A stretch of 64,000 nucleotides of DNA from Labilibaculum euxinicum (GCF_009795715.1 NZ_WTCR01000007.1:1-64000); one strand, 5' to 3'. Positions 51,781 to 62,284 are shown, numbered from the stretch's first letter. Notes: generated from the letters alone by a model not told the origin. Translations and numbers: made by a program.

Positions 51781-53577
51781 ATGAGTAAAATTTTAGGACA
51801 TAGTTTCCATATCCCAGTTATGGGAACCGGATATACGGTGGACACTCCTGTAAAAGTGGCTCATTTAGGAATTTCATCTGTTGTTTCAATTGTTGATGAT
51901 ATTCTACTTGAGAAAATGAGAGAATTGTATTGCAATAAACTCAGCTTGCCATTTTTACCAATTTCGGAGAAAACTAAAGATTTTCGTGCAGAAAGAATCA
52001 CCTCTTACCTCAATTTAATAGATAAGATCGTAAAAGATAAATTTGAGAATCTAAAAGCATCCGTACAAGAAAAGAAAGAAAATCTAGAGGAATATCTTGA
52101 TTTACTTCCTGATTTTTCAGAAGTAAAAAAAGAATTTAAAGAAAAATTTGAAGGCAATTCTTACGTAAAAGAAGCGAAAGAATGGTTGGTGAAAAACCTT
52201 CCTCTTGGTTCTATTGATGTAAACATCATGACCAAGCTAGACAAAGACAACTTTTATGAAGGTGAGCAATTACCTGCAGAATATAACGATGCACATGCAG
52301 CTCTTCGTGGATTTGCCATGAGTAACCTGGAGAGCTCCATGGTTTTATCTGCCGGAATGAACCCACGCTTATATGGTTATTTAGAGCAATTTGAAGACTT
52401 TTATCCGGATGAAAACGGCTATATAAAGAAGAAAATTGTTCTGAAAGTCAGTGATTACCGCTCTGCCTTAATACAAGGTAAATTCCTTGCAAAAAAAGGA
52501 ATCTGGATTTCGGAGTTCCGAATTGAATCCGGTTTGAATTGCGGCGGTCATGCTTTTGCAACCGAAGGCTTTTTAATGGGTCCGATTCTTGAAGAATTCA
52601 AGAATAACAGAGAGGAGCTAAGAGTAACTCTTAGCGAGATTTTATTTCAAGCTCTAAAGGGAAAAGAAAGAGTCTGCCCAAAATCAAATTTAGACATAAG
52701 AATCACCGCTCAAGGTGGAGTTGGTACAGCTGAAGAACAAGAGTTTCTGATGAACCATTACAATCTTGATTCTATTGGCTGGGGAACTCCCTTTCTTTTG
52801 GTTCCTGAAGCCTGCGACGTTGATGAAAATACCTTGCACCTACTTGAGGAAGCTCAGGAAAAGGATTTAAAGCTTAGTCATGCTTCTCCTTTAGGTGTTC
52901 GTTACAACAACCTTGTTGCAAACACCAGAGACAGAGATGTTCTTAAGAAATTTGCAGAAAACAAGCCAGGAAGCGCATGTACAAAAAAATACATGTTAGC
53001 CAATACTGAGTTTACTGAAAAACCAATTTGTACCGCGTCAGTTCAATACCAAAAGTTAAAACTGGCTGATTTAAAAGAGAAAAATCTTTCGGAAAAAGAA
53101 TATGAAAAAGAAGTTAGTTTACTTCTAGAAAAAACATGTTTGTGTAAAGGTTTGTCGGCATCTTCTTTTTTGGTAAATCATATCGATACAAAAGCAGATG
53201 GTGATGGAGTATCGATTTGCCCTGGGCCAAATCTGGCATATTTTTCGAAAAAGGCTAAATTGAAGGAAATGGTTGATCACATTTACAATCGAACAAATTT
53301 GATTGTTAGAACAGACCGGCCTCACATGTTCATAAAAGAAATGAGTCTGTATATTGACTATTTAAAAGAACAAATTGATGAGCTTCATAATCCTGTAACG
53401 AAACAACTTAAATCTCTTGAAAAGTACAAAAACAATCTTTTAAACGGGGTTGACTACTATAAAAATTTATCGAATAATATAACCGGTAAATTTAAAAATA
53501 TGAAAAACCAGGTTGGTAAAGATCTGGAGAAATTAGAACTCGAAATTCGGGGGTTGCTTATTTCCTCTGAAAAATAA
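51781..53577 (+). CDS. Uncharacterised protein, possible FMN-binding TIM barrel
   Basis: A 598-residue soluble protein not assigned to a known family. The block AQGGVGTAEE (310-319) followed by DSIGWGTPFLLVPEA (330-344) resembles the phosphate-binding region of nitronate monooxygenase-like or glutamate synthase-like FMN barrels, and the N-terminal HIPVMGTGYTVDTPVKVAHLG resembles a barrel start. A later part has cysteines at 400, 417, 453, 455 and 480 (SACTKKY, ICTAS, TCLCKG, SICPGPN), possibly a metal or iron-sulfur site. A lysine-rich helical insert spans about 80-140. The start is ATG 51781; upstream is only a GTG. It is alone with its own terminator. Function unknown. Confidence 0.7.
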   Translation: MSKILGHSFHIPVMGTGYTVDTPVKVAHLGISSVVSIVDDILLEKMRELYCNKLSLPFLPISEKTKDFRAERITSYLNLIDKIVKDKFENLKASVQEKKENLEEYLDLLPDFSEVKKEFKEKFEGNSYVKEAKEWLVKNLPLGSIDVNIMTKLDKDNFYEGEQLPAEYNDAHAALRGFAMSNLESSMVLSAGMNPRLYGYLEQFEDFYPDENGYIKKKIVLKVSDYRSALIQGKFLAKKGIWISEFRIESGLNCGGHAFATEGFLMGPILEEFKNNREELRVTLSEILFQALKGKERVCPKSNLDIRITAQGGVGTAEEQEFLMNHYNLDSIGWGTPFLLVPEACDVDENTLHLLEEAQEKDLKLSHASPLGVRYNNLVANTRDRDVLKKFAENKPGSACTKKYMLANTEFTEKPICTASVQYQKLKLADLKEKNLSEKEYEKEVSLLLEKTCLCKGLSASSFLVNHIDTKADGDGVSICPGPNLAYFSKKAKLKEMVDHIYNRTNLIVRTDRPHMFIKEMSLYIDYLKEQIDELHNPVTKQLKSLEKYKNNLLNGVDYYKNLSNNITGKFKNMKNQVGKDLEKLELEIRGLLISSEK

Positions 53578-53586
53578 TCAACATGT

Positions 53587-53615
53587 AAAGCCAATCGATA
53601 TTCGATTGGCTTTTC
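53587..53615 (+). terminator. Intrinsic terminator of the uncharacterised gene
   Basis: A stem AAAGCCAATCGA / TCGATTGGCTTT with a three-base loop, followed by Ts. Confidence 0.85.
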
Positions 53616-53689
53616 TCTTCCTATTCTACCCGCCATCAATTCATTACGTAATACAGGTAATTAAAATGGCGTAAATCACCCATTTTTTT

Positions 53690-54014
53690 TGAGTATTTCC
53701 ATCCTTCACATTGGGTAAAACCAATGATTTTTCTCTCTTAAAAAACATCCATATTTGTAAGGTGAAAGGGATATCACAATAAGGTTACTGACCAAATTGT
53801 GAAATGAGACGGATTAGCAGCATGTGCTTCTGCTGCGAGGATACTTTAAATCCTGCATTGGTTTAGGTTAGGGTTAGAATTGTGTAGCAGGATTTAAAGT
53901 GATTCTCTTTTCTTTCAAAATTAAGTTAGAATTCATTGGAACGTTTTCCATATTGTTAGTTTTTGCGCAAAACTGTATAAAAGTCTTCACCAACTTTTAT
54001 GCAGTTTTTTTTTG
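53690..54014 (+). ncRNA. Candidate structured non-coding RNA
   Basis: A gap of about 460 bp between convergent genes holds ordered structure on the plus strand: CACAAT / ATTGTG (53775-53801), AGCAG / CTGCT (53816-53834), a perfect 14-bp inverted repeat (53843-53856 with 53887-53900, 30-nt loop) and a strong terminator at 53971-54014. CATATTTG at about 53750 is one base off a -7 box. No open frame explains it. Exact ends are not known and no RNA family is recognised. Confidence 0.4.
53971..54014 (+). terminator. Strong plus-strand terminator
   Basis: A 14-base stem AACTGTATAAAAGT / ACTTTTATGCAGTT (one G-T pair), eight-base loop, then nine Ts. The nearest plus-strand gene already has its own terminator 350 bp earlier, so this one implies another transcript. 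Confidence 0.85.
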
Positions 54015-54016
54015 CT

Positions 54017-54050
54017 GTAAAAAAAGCTGATTTCCTTTCAGAAATCAGCT
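54017..54050 (-). terminator. Citrate synthase terminator
   Basis: A ten-base stem AGCTGATTTC / GAAATCAGCT, followed on the minus strand by a run of Ts, 26 bp after the gltA stop. Confidence 0.85.
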
Positions 54051-54076
54051 CAGTCTTATTATATCACAAATTGTTT

Positions 54077-55405
54077 TTACTCTTCAGCTTCCACCATTTT
54101 CTTAATACCCGCAATTTTCTCCAGCATATCAGTTGTGATTGATTTTGGTCTTTCCAAAGGATAGCCTAATGCCCTATCCCAAATCACATTAGCACAAATA
54201 CCAATTGAACGGCCAATCCCGAACAGAACGGTATAAAAATCATATTCCGTAACTCCGTAATGCCACTGAATTACACCAGATTGTGCATCAACGTTTGGCC
54301 AGGGATTCTTCGCCTTTCCATGCTCTTTAAGAATCTCAGGCACTACTTGATACAGCATATCCGCATATTTAAAAATAGGATCCTCAGGCAGATGCTTCAA
54401 ACTAAATTCGCGCTGAAGCATATATCTTGGATCAGTCTTACGCAATACAGCATGACCAAAACCTGGAATCACCTGACCCGAGTTTAATGTATCCCATACG
54501 AACTGGGTCATCTCCTCTTTAGTAGGAATCCGATTGTCCATTTTATCCATTACCTCTTGCAGCCATCTTAAAACTTCCTGATTGGCAAGACCATGCAATG
54601 GGCCGGCCAAACCATTAATCATTGCAGACGTAGAAAGATAAATGTCTGATAATGAACTGGCTACCAAGTGACCTGTATGCGCACTCACATTACCACTTTC
54701 ATGATCACTATGAATGATGAAATGCAAACGGGACACATCGTCATAAGGCTTTGCAACGCCCATCATGTGAGCAAAATTAGCACCCATATCCAAATTAGGA
54801 TTGGATTGAATTCTTGGTCCCTGACGATACAATTTATTATAAATGTAAGAAGCTATCTCGGGAAGTTTAGCAAGCAAATTTAATGCATCTTCATAAGTTG
54901 CATCCCAATACTCCTTCTTATTTAATCCGGCATGGTATTGTCTGTTAAAAACAGATTCCCTGTTTAATGTAAGAATAGCCGTTGAAAAAATGGCCATTGG
55001 ATGACTGCAGCATGGAAATGAATCAATTACCTCGTAAACATAGCGAGGTACAATTCTACGCTTGCTAAATTCATCAACAACCTGCATTACCTCTTCCTGA
55101 TTTGGGAAATCTCCGGTAAGGAGTAAATAAAACAATCCCTCAACGTAGGGCATGTCGCCCCCTTTAGGTTTCGGTAAGCCTTTAATTACTTCATTCAATG
55201 TAAATCCTCTGTAACGTATCCCTTCATCCGGATCAAGATAAGAGATATCTGTAACCAAAGATTTCAGTCCCCTCATTCCTCCAATTATCTGGGATATTGT
55301 AACCTGATCAACAACTACATCCCCGTATTCTTCCAATAATCTTTTTGTTCTAGGTCTATGTTCCTTAATTTTTTTGAACAAAGTTTGTTTTAGTGTTTTT
55401 TTCAT
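54077..55405 (-). CDS. gltA: Citrate synthase (eukaryote-like type)
   Basis: A 442-residue enzyme of the TCA cycle condensing acetyl-CoA and oxaloacetate. It resembles the mitochondrial form: HSDHESGNVSAHT (about 232-243), GPLHGLANQEVL with the catalytic His271, GFGHAVLRKTDPRY with His318, and VDAQSGVIQWHYG with the catalytic Asp near 394. The start is an ATG with a lysine-rich N-terminus. It lies downstream of aconitase, 67 bp apart, on the same strand, so the first two TCA steps are linked. Confidence 0.95.
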   Translation of the reverse strand: MKKTLKQTLFKKIKEHRPRTKRLLEEYGDVVVDQVTISQIIGGMRGLKSLVTDISYLDPDEGIRYRGFTLNEVIKGLPKPKGGDMPYVEGLFYLLLTGDFPNQEEVMQVVDEFSKRRIVPRYVYEVIDSFPCCSHPMAIFSTAILTLNRESVFNRQYHAGLNKKEYWDATYEDALNLLAKLPEIASYIYNKLYRQGPRIQSNPNLDMGANFAHMMGVAKPYDDVSRLHFIIHSDHESGNVSAHTGHLVASSLSDIYLSTSAMINGLAGPLHGLANQEVLRWLQEVMDKMDNRIPTKEEMTQFVWDTLNSGQVIPGFGHAVLRKTDPRYMLQREFSLKHLPEDPIFKYADMLYQVVPEILKEHGKAKNPWPNVDAQSGVIQWHYGVTEYDFYTVLFGIGRSIGICANVIWDRALGYPLERPKSITTDMLEKIAGIKKMVEAEE

Positions 55406-55472
55406 ATGGTCTAAACTTTATGTTTGGAAACCAACCGGGGAGACTGATTTCACGTTAGGAAATGTTTATTGT

Positions 55473-57740
55473 TTATTTTGCGTTTTGTATTCTGATTAAA
55501 TTTAAAGCACTTCCTGCTTTAAACCACTCAATTTGAACATCGTTATAGGTATGGTTCGCTACAATTGTGTCTTTTGACCCATCTTCATGCGTAACAATTA
55601 ATTTCAATGGTTTTCCAGGAGCGAAATCTGTTAATCCGGTAACATCAAATTTATCCTTCTCCTGAATTTTATCGTAATCAGCTTTGTTTGCAAATGTCAA
55701 CCCCAAAACACCTTGTTTTTTTAGGTTTGTTTCATGAATTCTGGCGAAAGAACGAACGATTACCACTTTAACACCTAAATGTCGTGGTTCCATTGCCGCA
55801 TGTTCTCTTGATGAGCCTTCTCCGTAATTTTCATCTCCTACCACAACAGAGCCCAATCCGCTGGCTTTTAAATCTCTTGCTGTAACAGGCACTTCTTCAT
55901 ATTTGCCGTTTACCGGATTAAATATAGAATTGGTTTCCCCATTGAAATAATTAACGGCACCAATCAACATGTTATTAGAGATATTATCCAAATGTCCTCT
56001 GTATCTTAACCATGGTCCTGCCATAGAAATATGATCGGTTGTACATTTTCCTTTTGCCTTAATCAATAAATTCAACCCAGTCCAGTCTTTACCATCCCAG
56101 GCTTGAAATGGGGCAAGCAACTGCAGGCGCTCCGAACTCTCATTCACATTAATGGCAATCGCACTTCCATCAGTGCCGGGAGCCAAATAACCGGAATCCT
56201 TCATATCGAATCCGTTCGGTGGAAACTCCAAACCTTTTGGTTCATCCAATCTCACTTCAACACCATCTTCATTAATCAAAGTATCGGTCATCGGATTAAA
56301 ACAAAGATCTCCCGCGATAGCCAAGGCAGTAACCAATTCCGGTGACGCTACAAAACCATGAGTATTTGGATTGCCGTCATTTCGTTTGGCAAAATTTCTA
56401 TTGAATGAAGTTATAATAGAATTTTTACGGGTTGGATCCTCTGTATGACGTTTCCACTGTCCGATACAAGGTCCGCAGGCATTGGCCATAATTACTCCGC
56501 CGATCTCTTCAAACTCCTTTAAAATACCATCCCGTTCCGTTGTATATCTTACCAATTCAGAACCCGGAGTCACCACAAATTCTGCTTTTACTTTCAGGTT
56601 TTTATCCTTAGCCTGTTTTGCCAAAGATGCTGCTCTTGAAAGATCTTCGTAAGAAGAATTGGTACACGATCCAATTAGGCCAACCTCCAATTTTTGAGGG
56701 TAATTATTTTCTTTAACAGCCTTTCCAAATTCACTTAAACTATGAGCCAAATCAGGAGTAAAAGGACCGTTAATATATGGCTGCATTTCCGATAAGTTGA
56801 TTTCGATTACCTGATCGTAATACTTTTCAGGATTCTCATACACTTCCTCATCCGAACGAAGATGATCCATTACCACATCTGCTAAATCAGCAACATCTTC
56901 ACGTCCTGTGTGACGAAGATAATTGCTCATGTTTTGATCGTAACCAAAAATAGAGGTAGTTGCTCCAATTTCAGCACCCATATTACAGATGGTTCCTTTG
57001 CCGGTACAAGACATCGCATCAGCACCTTCGCCAAAATATTCAACAATAGCGCCTGTTCCTCCTTTAACGGTAAGAATTCCGGCAACTTTTAATATTACAT
57101 CTTTAGGAGAAACCCAACCACTTAATTTTCCGGTCAACTTCACTCCTATTAATTTAGGCATTTTCAATTCCCAGGGCATTCCCGCCATCACATCAACAGC
57201 ATCGGCACCACCAACACCAATTGCAATCATTCCCAGTCCTCCTGCATTTACAGTGTGAGAATCGGTTCCAATCATCATTCCTCCAGGGAATGCATAATTT
57301 TCAAGAACCACCTGATGAATGATACCTGCACCTGGTTTCCAAAAACCAATGCCATATTTCTGAGAAACAGACTCTAAGAAATCATACACTTCGTTGTTTT
57401 GTTGTTTTGCATCAGCCAAATCTTTCTCTGCACCAATTGATGCTTGAATTAAATGGTCGCAATGAACCGTTGATGGCACAGCAACTTTAGTCTTCCCTGC
57501 ATTCATAAATTGCAAAAGTGCCATTTGCGCTGTCGCATCCTGCATGGCAACTCTATCCGGAGCAAAATTCACGTAATCTTCTCCTCTTGTAAACTTATTC
57601 CCTTTTTCCTCAACAGATAAATGGGAGTATAAAATTTTCTCGCTTAAGGTAAGCGGTTTGCCTAAGTTTTTACGGGCATTTTTCACCCTTTCAGGCATTT
57701 GTTCGTAAACAGATTTTATCAATTTAAAATCAAATAGCAT
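55473..57740 (-). CDS. acn: Aconitate hydratase (mitochondrial type)
   Basis: A 755-residue 4Fe-4S enzyme converting citrate to isocitrate. The cluster cysteines are C359 (GSCTNSS), C422 and C425 (ACGPCIGQ). [13 protein letters not shown] (158-170) and the C-terminal swivel domain with [10 protein letters not shown] are typical. The length and sequence fit the mitochondrial aconitase group rather than AcnA or AcnB of E. coli. Together with gltA it forms a TCA cycle pair; no isocitrate dehydrogenase gene is in the window. Confidence 0.95.
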   Translation of the reverse strand: MLFDFKLIKSVYEQMPERVKNARKNLGKPLTLSEKILYSHLSVEEKGNKFTRGEDYVNFAPDRVAMQDATAQMALLQFMNAGKTKVAVPSTVHCDHLIQASIGAEKDLADAKQQNNEVYDFLESVSQKYGIGFWKPGAGIIHQVVLENYAFPGGMMIGTDSHTVNAGGLGMIAIGVGGADAVDVMAGMPWELKMPKLIGVKLTGKLSGWVSPKDVILKVAGILTVKGGTGAIVEYFGEGADAMSCTGKGTICNMGAEIGATTSIFGYDQNMSNYLRHTGREDVADLADVVMDHLRSDEEVYENPEKYYDQVIEINLSEMQPYINGPFTPDLAHSLSEFGKAVKENNYPQKLEVGLIGSCTNSSYEDLSRAASLAKQAKDKNLKVKAEFVVTPGSELVRYTTERDGILKEFEEIGGVIMANACGPCIGQWKRHTEDPTRKNSIITSFNRNFAKRNDGNPNTHGFVASPELVTALAIAGDLCFNPMTDTLINEDGVEVRLDEPKGLEFPPNGFDMKDSGYLAPGTDGSAIAINVNESSERLQLLAPFQAWDGKDWTGLNLLIKAKGKCTTDHISMAGPWLRYRGHLDNISNNMLIGAVNYFNGETNSIFNPVNGKYEEVPVTARDLKASGLGSVVVGDENYGEGSSREHAAMEPRHLGVKVVIVRSFARIHETNLKKQGVLGLTFANKADYDKIQEKDKFDVTGLTDFAPGKPLKLIVTHEDGSKDTIVANHTYNDVQIEWFKAGSALNLIRIQNAK

Positions 57741-58116
57741 AGTTTGATGAAGTTTTGATTTATATATATTTTCACTTGGTATTTATTTCGAATTCGAAAA
57801 AGTCTACAAAATAAATAAATTATTATCGGATTTCCCGATCTTTTTATGCATTTTATTGTACATTTCACTCAAATACCTGCATTCTGACTTACAGCTGTTT
57901 ATAAGGCTTTCAGTAAAAAACTGATCTGCTAAGTATAATTAAATTTAAATATCTAAATATAACAAAAACTTGGTATATTAAAAAGCATGTACTAAAAATC
58001 TTCATGAGCTTTCAGACAGCTTAAAAAGGAGCATAATTACCCCTTCCTTCCAATAAATTCCCCCTTGATAAAACAGACTTTTCAGGTATTTCTGAACTTC
58101 GGTAAGTTAAGTGCTT
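57741..58116. other. Intergenic region upstream of acn
   Basis: A 376-bp AT-rich stretch between the acn start and the stop of the phosphoesterase gene, both on the minus strand. No gene, clear promoter box or terminator was found; the acn promoter must lie in it. Confidence 0.5.
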
Positions 58117-58617
58117 TTACTTGCCCTTACTCCCAAATTCCACAACTTGAAGATCTTTAATTTCCTTTGCTTCAATTGTGAATTTCACTATTGTTTGCAC
58201 TTTGTGGAAACCATGAACTCCAGATGCTCCCGGATTTATATGCAAAAGATTCAATTCTTTATCGAAAATAACCTTAAGAATATGCGAATGACCTGAAATA
58301 AATAATTGCGGAGCATTCTCAAAAATTTCGGGTTTTACATTCCGATCGTAATTTTTGGGATAACCACCAATGTGTGTGATCCAGACATCAACCTCCTCGC
58401 AAACGAAGCGTTGGTGTTTTGGGTAAACCATGCGAACATTATGGTCATCTATATTTCCATGAACGGCTCTAAGTGGTGCAATTTCAGCTAATTTATCAGC
58501 AATTTCAATTCCTCCGATATCTCCGGCATGCCATATTTCATCGCATTCTTTAAGATGCTTTACCACAACCGGGTCAAGCCATCCATGAGTATCAGAAAGT
58601 AATCCTATTCGCTTCAT
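58117..58617 (-). CDS. YfcE/MJ0936-type metallophosphoesterase
   Basis: A 166-residue calcineurin-like phosphodiesterase. The metal-binding motifs appear in order: SDTHGW (Asp8, His10), IWHAGDIGG, VHGNIDDH and SGHSH (about 104-108), then HINPGASG. Relatives hydrolyse small phosphodiesters. The start is ATG 58617 where MKRIGLLSDTHG begins; the frame is open 37 codons further upstream but without similarity. Confidence 0.88.
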   Translation of the reverse strand: MKRIGLLSDTHGWLDPVVVKHLKECDEIWHAGDIGGIEIADKLAEIAPLRAVHGNIDDHNVRMVYPKHQRFVCEEVDVWITHIGGYPKNYDRNVKPEIFENAPQLFISGHSHILKVIFDKELNLLHINPGASGVHGFHKVQTIVKFTIEAKEIKDLQVVEFGSKGK

Positions 58618-58824
58618 AAATTTTTTATTATCCGCAATTTTGACGCGTAAATCTACAAAAAGAAAATGAAAGAAAATGCAGAAATAATCAAATTGAATTA
58701 AGCAATCGTTAGCGCTTGAAAGCAGCATATACCTAGGCTGTCACCCTTGCATGGGGTTCATCAGGCTACTAAAGGACAAGCTATTTAATCGGCAGATAAA
58801 CACCTATAATCAGTAAAAAATGAT

Positions 58825-58832
58825 TACTTTTG
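58825..58832 (+). promoter_or_regulatory. prfC -7 promoter box
   Basis: TACTTTTG is a perfect TAnnTTTG match. Transcription starting 4-8 bp later (about 58836-58840) would exclude the ATG at 58834 and favours the ATG at 58864 as start. Confidence 0.6.
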
Positions 58833-58863
58833 CATGCTTTTATTTTTAAAGAAAATACTATCA

Positions 58864-60438
58864 ATGGGGTTTAAAGACGAGATAAAAAGACGAAGAACAT
58901 TTGGGATTATTTCTCATCCGGATGCGGGAAAAACAACACTAACTGAAAAATTACTTTTATTTGGTGGTGCTATTCATGTTGCTGGTGCTGTAAAATCCAA
59001 CAAAATAAAAAAAACGGCTACTTCTGATTTCATGGAAATTGAACGACAAAGAGGAATCTCTGTTGCAACTTCCGTTATGGGATTTGAATACAAGGGCCAC
59101 AAAATAAATATTCTTGACACACCAGGTCACCAGGATTTTGCTGAAGATACTTTCCGTACACTTACAGCATGCGATAGTGTAATTATCGTTATTGATGTTG
59201 CAAAAGGGGTTGAGGCACAAACCAGAAAATTAATGCAGGTTTGCCGGATGCGAAAAACGCCGGTTATTGTTTTCATTAACAAAATGGACCGAAGCGGAAA
59301 AGATGCGTTTGATTTGCTTGATGAAATTGAAACCGAATTACAAATTAGTGTGAATCCTTTGAGCTGGCCAATTAACATGGGGCCTGAATTTAAAGGAGTT
59401 TACAATATCTATCAAAAGAATTTGAGTTTGTTTACTCCGGCAACTCAAACAATTCAGGAGACCATTGAATTTGACGATCTCTCCAACCCTAAATTGGAAG
59501 AATACATAGGGGATGATGCTGAAATTCTCAGAGAAGAGCTTGATCTAGTTTCAGGTGTTTATCCTGAATTGAATATTCAGGAATATCTGGATGCAAAAAT
59601 TGCTCCTGTTTTCTTCGGTTCAGCTTTAAATAATTTTGGTGTTCGGGAACTTTTGGATGCTTTTATTCAGATTGCACCTTCTCCCCTTCCTTGCCAAACT
59701 GTTGAGCGTGTAATTGAACCTACAGAAGAAAAATTCTCAGGCTTTGTTTTTAAGATTCATGCGAATATGGATCCAAATCACCGCGACCGTATTGCCTTTG
59801 TGAAAATTGTATCGGGTGTATTTAGAAGAAATACGGCCTATTTACATGTTCGGAATGGCAAAAAAATAAAATTCTCGAGTCCTACAGCATTTATGGCCGA
59901 GAAAAAATCGATTATTGAAGAGGCGTACCCCGGCGACATTGTTGGTTTGCACGATACTGGAAATTTTAAAATTGGTGATACTTTAACTGAAGGTGAAAAA
60001 ATCCACTTCAAAGGAATTCCGAGTTTCTCTCCTGAGCTGTTTAAATACATCGAGAATGCTGATCCGATGAAATCGAAACAACTGGCAAAAGGTGTTGACC
60101 AATTAATGGATGAAGGGGTTGCCCAGCTTTTCACTTCTGAATTTAATGGCCGCAAGGTAATTGGTACCGTTGGTGCACTTCAGTTCGAAGTAATTGAATA
60201 CCGTCTGCTGCACGAATATACTGCCTCATGCCGTTGGGAACACATCAACCTTCACAAGGCTTGCTGGATCAAATCCAATGATGATGAACAGCTGAAAGAG
60301 TTTAAAAAAGCCAAATATCAATACATCGCAAAAGATAAACACGGAAGAGATGTTTTCCTTGCTGATTCTGGCTATATGCTGCAAATGGCACAAAGCAATT
60401 ACCCTAAATTGGAATTCCATTTCACATCGGAATTTTAA
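58864..60438 (+). CDS. prfC: Peptide chain release factor 3
   Basis: A 524-residue translational GTPase that recycles RF1/RF2 from the ribosome after termination. G1 is SHPDAGKTT (about 18-26), G2 is in RQRGISV, G3 is DTPGHQDF and G4 is NKMD; domain II and III follow, and the ending matches RF3. The start is the ATG giving [14 protein letters not shown], since an ATG ten codons upstream precedes the likely transcription start. Confidence 0.95.
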   Translation: MGFKDEIKRRRTFGIISHPDAGKTTLTEKLLLFGGAIHVAGAVKSNKIKKTATSDFMEIERQRGISVATSVMGFEYKGHKINILDTPGHQDFAEDTFRTLTACDSVIIVIDVAKGVEAQTRKLMQVCRMRKTPVIVFINKMDRSGKDAFDLLDEIETELQISVNPLSWPINMGPEFKGVYNIYQKNLSLFTPATQTIQETIEFDDLSNPKLEEYIGDDAEILREELDLVSGVYPELNIQEYLDAKIAPVFFGSALNNFGVRELLDAFIQIAPSPLPCQTVERVIEPTEEKFSGFVFKIHANMDPNHRDRIAFVKIVSGVFRRNTAYLHVRNGKKIKFSSPTAFMAEKKSIIEEAYPGDIVGLHDTGNFKIGDTLTEGEKIHFKGIPSFSPELFKYIENADPMKSKQLAKGVDQLMDEGVAQLFTSEFNGRKVIGTVGALQFEVIEYRLLHEYTASCRWEHINLHKACWIKSNDDEQLKEFKKAKYQYIAKDKHGRDVFLADSGYMLQMAQSNYPKLEFHFTSEF

Positions 60439-60468
60439 TCATCTAACTACGATATAAACAATTTTTAT

Positions 60469-60843
60469 ATGGCATTAAAAGAAGGATTATCTGTAACACA
60501 AACAATGACTGTCAGCAAAACAGATACAGCAATACATCATGGTTCCGGTAAACTGGAAGTGTTTGCCACACCGGCCATGGTGGCTTTCATGGAAAATACG
60601 GCCGTTGCCTGTATCGATCCGGAAATGGAAACAGGAACAGATAGTGTTGGTATTCAGATTGACACCAAACACAACAAAGCCAGTAAAGTTGGAGCTGTTA
60701 TTACCTGCACCGCTAAATTAGTGAAAGTAGATGGCAAGAAACTAAGTTTCGAAATTGAAGCTTCAGACGAGGGCGGAAAAATCGGAAACGCGTTTCATAT
60801 TCGATACATCATCGATCCTGTAAAATTTATGAGCAGACTCTAA
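60469..60843 (+). CDS. FlK-like hotdog thioesterase
   Basis: A 124-residue hotdog-fold protein resembling fluoroacetyl-CoA thioesterase FlK and related acyl-CoA thioesterases. The helix block FATPAMVAFMENTAV carries a Thr and Glu corresponding to the FlK catalytic pair, and the strand with VGIQIDTKHNKAS contributes a His. Natural substrates of the bacterial relatives outside Streptomyces are mostly unknown. It is 30 bp after prfC, so probably co-transcribed, and followed by a bidirectional terminator. Confidence 0.85.
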   Translation: MALKEGLSVTQTMTVSKTDTAIHHGSGKLEVFATPAMVAFMENTAVACIDPEMETGTDSVGIQIDTKHNKASKVGAVITCTAKLVKVDGKKLSFEIEASDEGGKIGNAFHIRYIIDPVKFMSRL

Positions 60844-60863
60844 ACCCTGCTTTCAAAATATGA

Positions 60864-60905
60864 GAAAAGCCTGCAAACCAAATCGATTTGCAGGCTTTTC
60901 CCTTT
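60864..60905. terminator. Bidirectional intrinsic terminator
   Basis: A 14-base stem GAAAAGCCTGCAAA / TTTGCAGGCTTTTC with a nine-base loop, between the convergent thioesterase and hemerythrin genes. Confidence 0.85.
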
Positions 60906-60919
60906 TTCTCCTTTATATC

Positions 60920-62161
60920 TTAATCCATCAAGCGTTTTTCGCCATTCAGTTTTCGGATATCAGTTACATCCTGACTGACTTCAATACAGCCTTTGTAAGC
61001 ATTATCCTCATCGCGTAAAGCGAAATACTGAATCAAAACAAATCTCCCCTTCATCTGAATCCAAAACGATTCGCTGCCCTTTTCACCACTTTTAAACGCT
61101 TTCACCAAATCGTCAACTACATGAACACTCTCGGGTGGATGACAATTCTGTACTGTTCTTCCAATGATCGCTTTCGAGCGGGAGAAAAAACGCTCCTTCG
61201 GATTGGAAAAGAAACACACCCGGTCATTTTCATCAATCATGGTAATATCAACCGGCAAATGATTCAGCAACATCATCGCTTGTTTCAAAGTCATTAGTCC
61301 CGTTTCAAAGTTAAGTACTGCATCTCCCAATTGATCCATATCTAATTTATCTCCTGCCATTTCGCGCTTGTTTGTTTCTTGTTTTTTTTCCTTTTTCACC
61401 AGTTTGGGGGCTTCGATAAAACTGAAGCCAATTTCATGACTTTGTGCGTTCATTTCCTCCCACAATTCTTCCGAAACAGCATTCAAAGCCACTGGAAACA
61501 GCAGGTATTCTTCTCTGGAAATAATTGCATACATGAAAAAGAACAAGTCTCCCAACAAACGGTTAATCAATCTTAAATCGATAAAACCGGATGTAAGTTC
61601 TGCTGTCAATTGCTTTTGAACTCTTCGGATATCATCGTGAATGGACCACATTACACCCAAACATTTGTAATCGGGAAACTGATTTTCGAAATAAGGAAAG
61701 AAAATATTTTCTTTGCGCCGGTAATGCTTATCCATCTCAGCCAATGCTTCTATCTTAGTTTTCAGGAAAGACAATTCATCAGCCAATTTAGCCTCATCTT
61801 TAATTGTGTTGATTCTTTTTGCCAAAGGTTTAATCTCCTTCAGTCGAGTATCCAGCTCAGCATTTTCCTGCATCATGATGCCCAAAAAATGAGTTGAATC
61901 CACATCAGGCTTTGGATGATTATGTATCTGCCTGTGAAATACGTTGAGTGCTTTATTGATCCCTATCTTAAGATCTTCCATCGGGAGTTTTGCCTCAACC
62001 AAACGATGCACTACCAAAACAATATCGTTTGGTGTTAATTGGTCGATAGCCGCCTGATGCTTTTTGATTAATTCGGTACCCTTCGCTCCATTTATCAGAT
62101 GAAAACAAAAGTCATACAACGAATTAACTCTTGCCTGATTGTTATTTATAAATTCGGACAT
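60920..62161 (-). CDS. DUF438 / hemerythrin / PAS domain protein
   Basis: A 413-residue protein with an N-terminal DUF438 (about 1-70), a hemerythrin-like helical domain (about 75-240; NHPKPD region, EMDKHYRRKENIFFPYFE, WSIHDDIR supplying metal ligands), and a C-terminal PAS domain (about 280-400; MIDENDRVCFFSNPKERFFSRS, then CHPPESV). Such proteins sense oxygen, nitric oxide or redox state; the output is unknown as there is no enzymatic domain. The start is the ATG at 62161 beginning MSEFINN; the upstream extension is unlike the family. Confidence 0.85.
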   Translation of the reverse strand: MSEFINNNQARVNSLYDFCFHLINGAKGTELIKKHQAAIDQLTPNDIVLVVHRLVEAKLPMEDLKIGINKALNVFHRQIHNHPKPDVDSTHFLGIMMQENAELDTRLKEIKPLAKRINTIKDEAKLADELSFLKTKIEALAEMDKHYRRKENIFFPYFENQFPDYKCLGVMWSIHDDIRRVQKQLTAELTSGFIDLRLINRLLGDLFFFMYAIISREEYLLFPVALNAVSEELWEEMNAQSHEIGFSFIEAPKLVKKEKKQETNKREMAGDKLDMDQLGDAVLNFETGLMTLKQAMMLLNHLPVDITMIDENDRVCFFSNPKERFFSRSKAIIGRTVQNCHPPESVHVVDDLVKAFKSGEKGSESFWIQMKGRFVLIQYFALRDEDNAYKGCIEVSQDVTDIRKLNGEKRLMD

Positions 62162-62284
62162 ATGGTAATTTTTATCGTTCCTATATTCAGGGAAAATACA
62201 ATAAAAAGCCCATGAAACCAACATATATGAAAGTTCCGTTCTATCAGTTAAACAGAATTTAAATGCATAATATGCACAGAAAAC

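Noticed and set aside
53860-53878. Telomere-like TTAGGTTAGGGTTAG
   Set aside because: Only about two units, lying in the loop of a 14-bp hairpin in the chromosome interior; chance resemblance.
58834-58863. Upstream ATG of prfC as start codon
   Set aside because: It lies at or before the predicted transcription start and the ten extra residues are not part of RF3.
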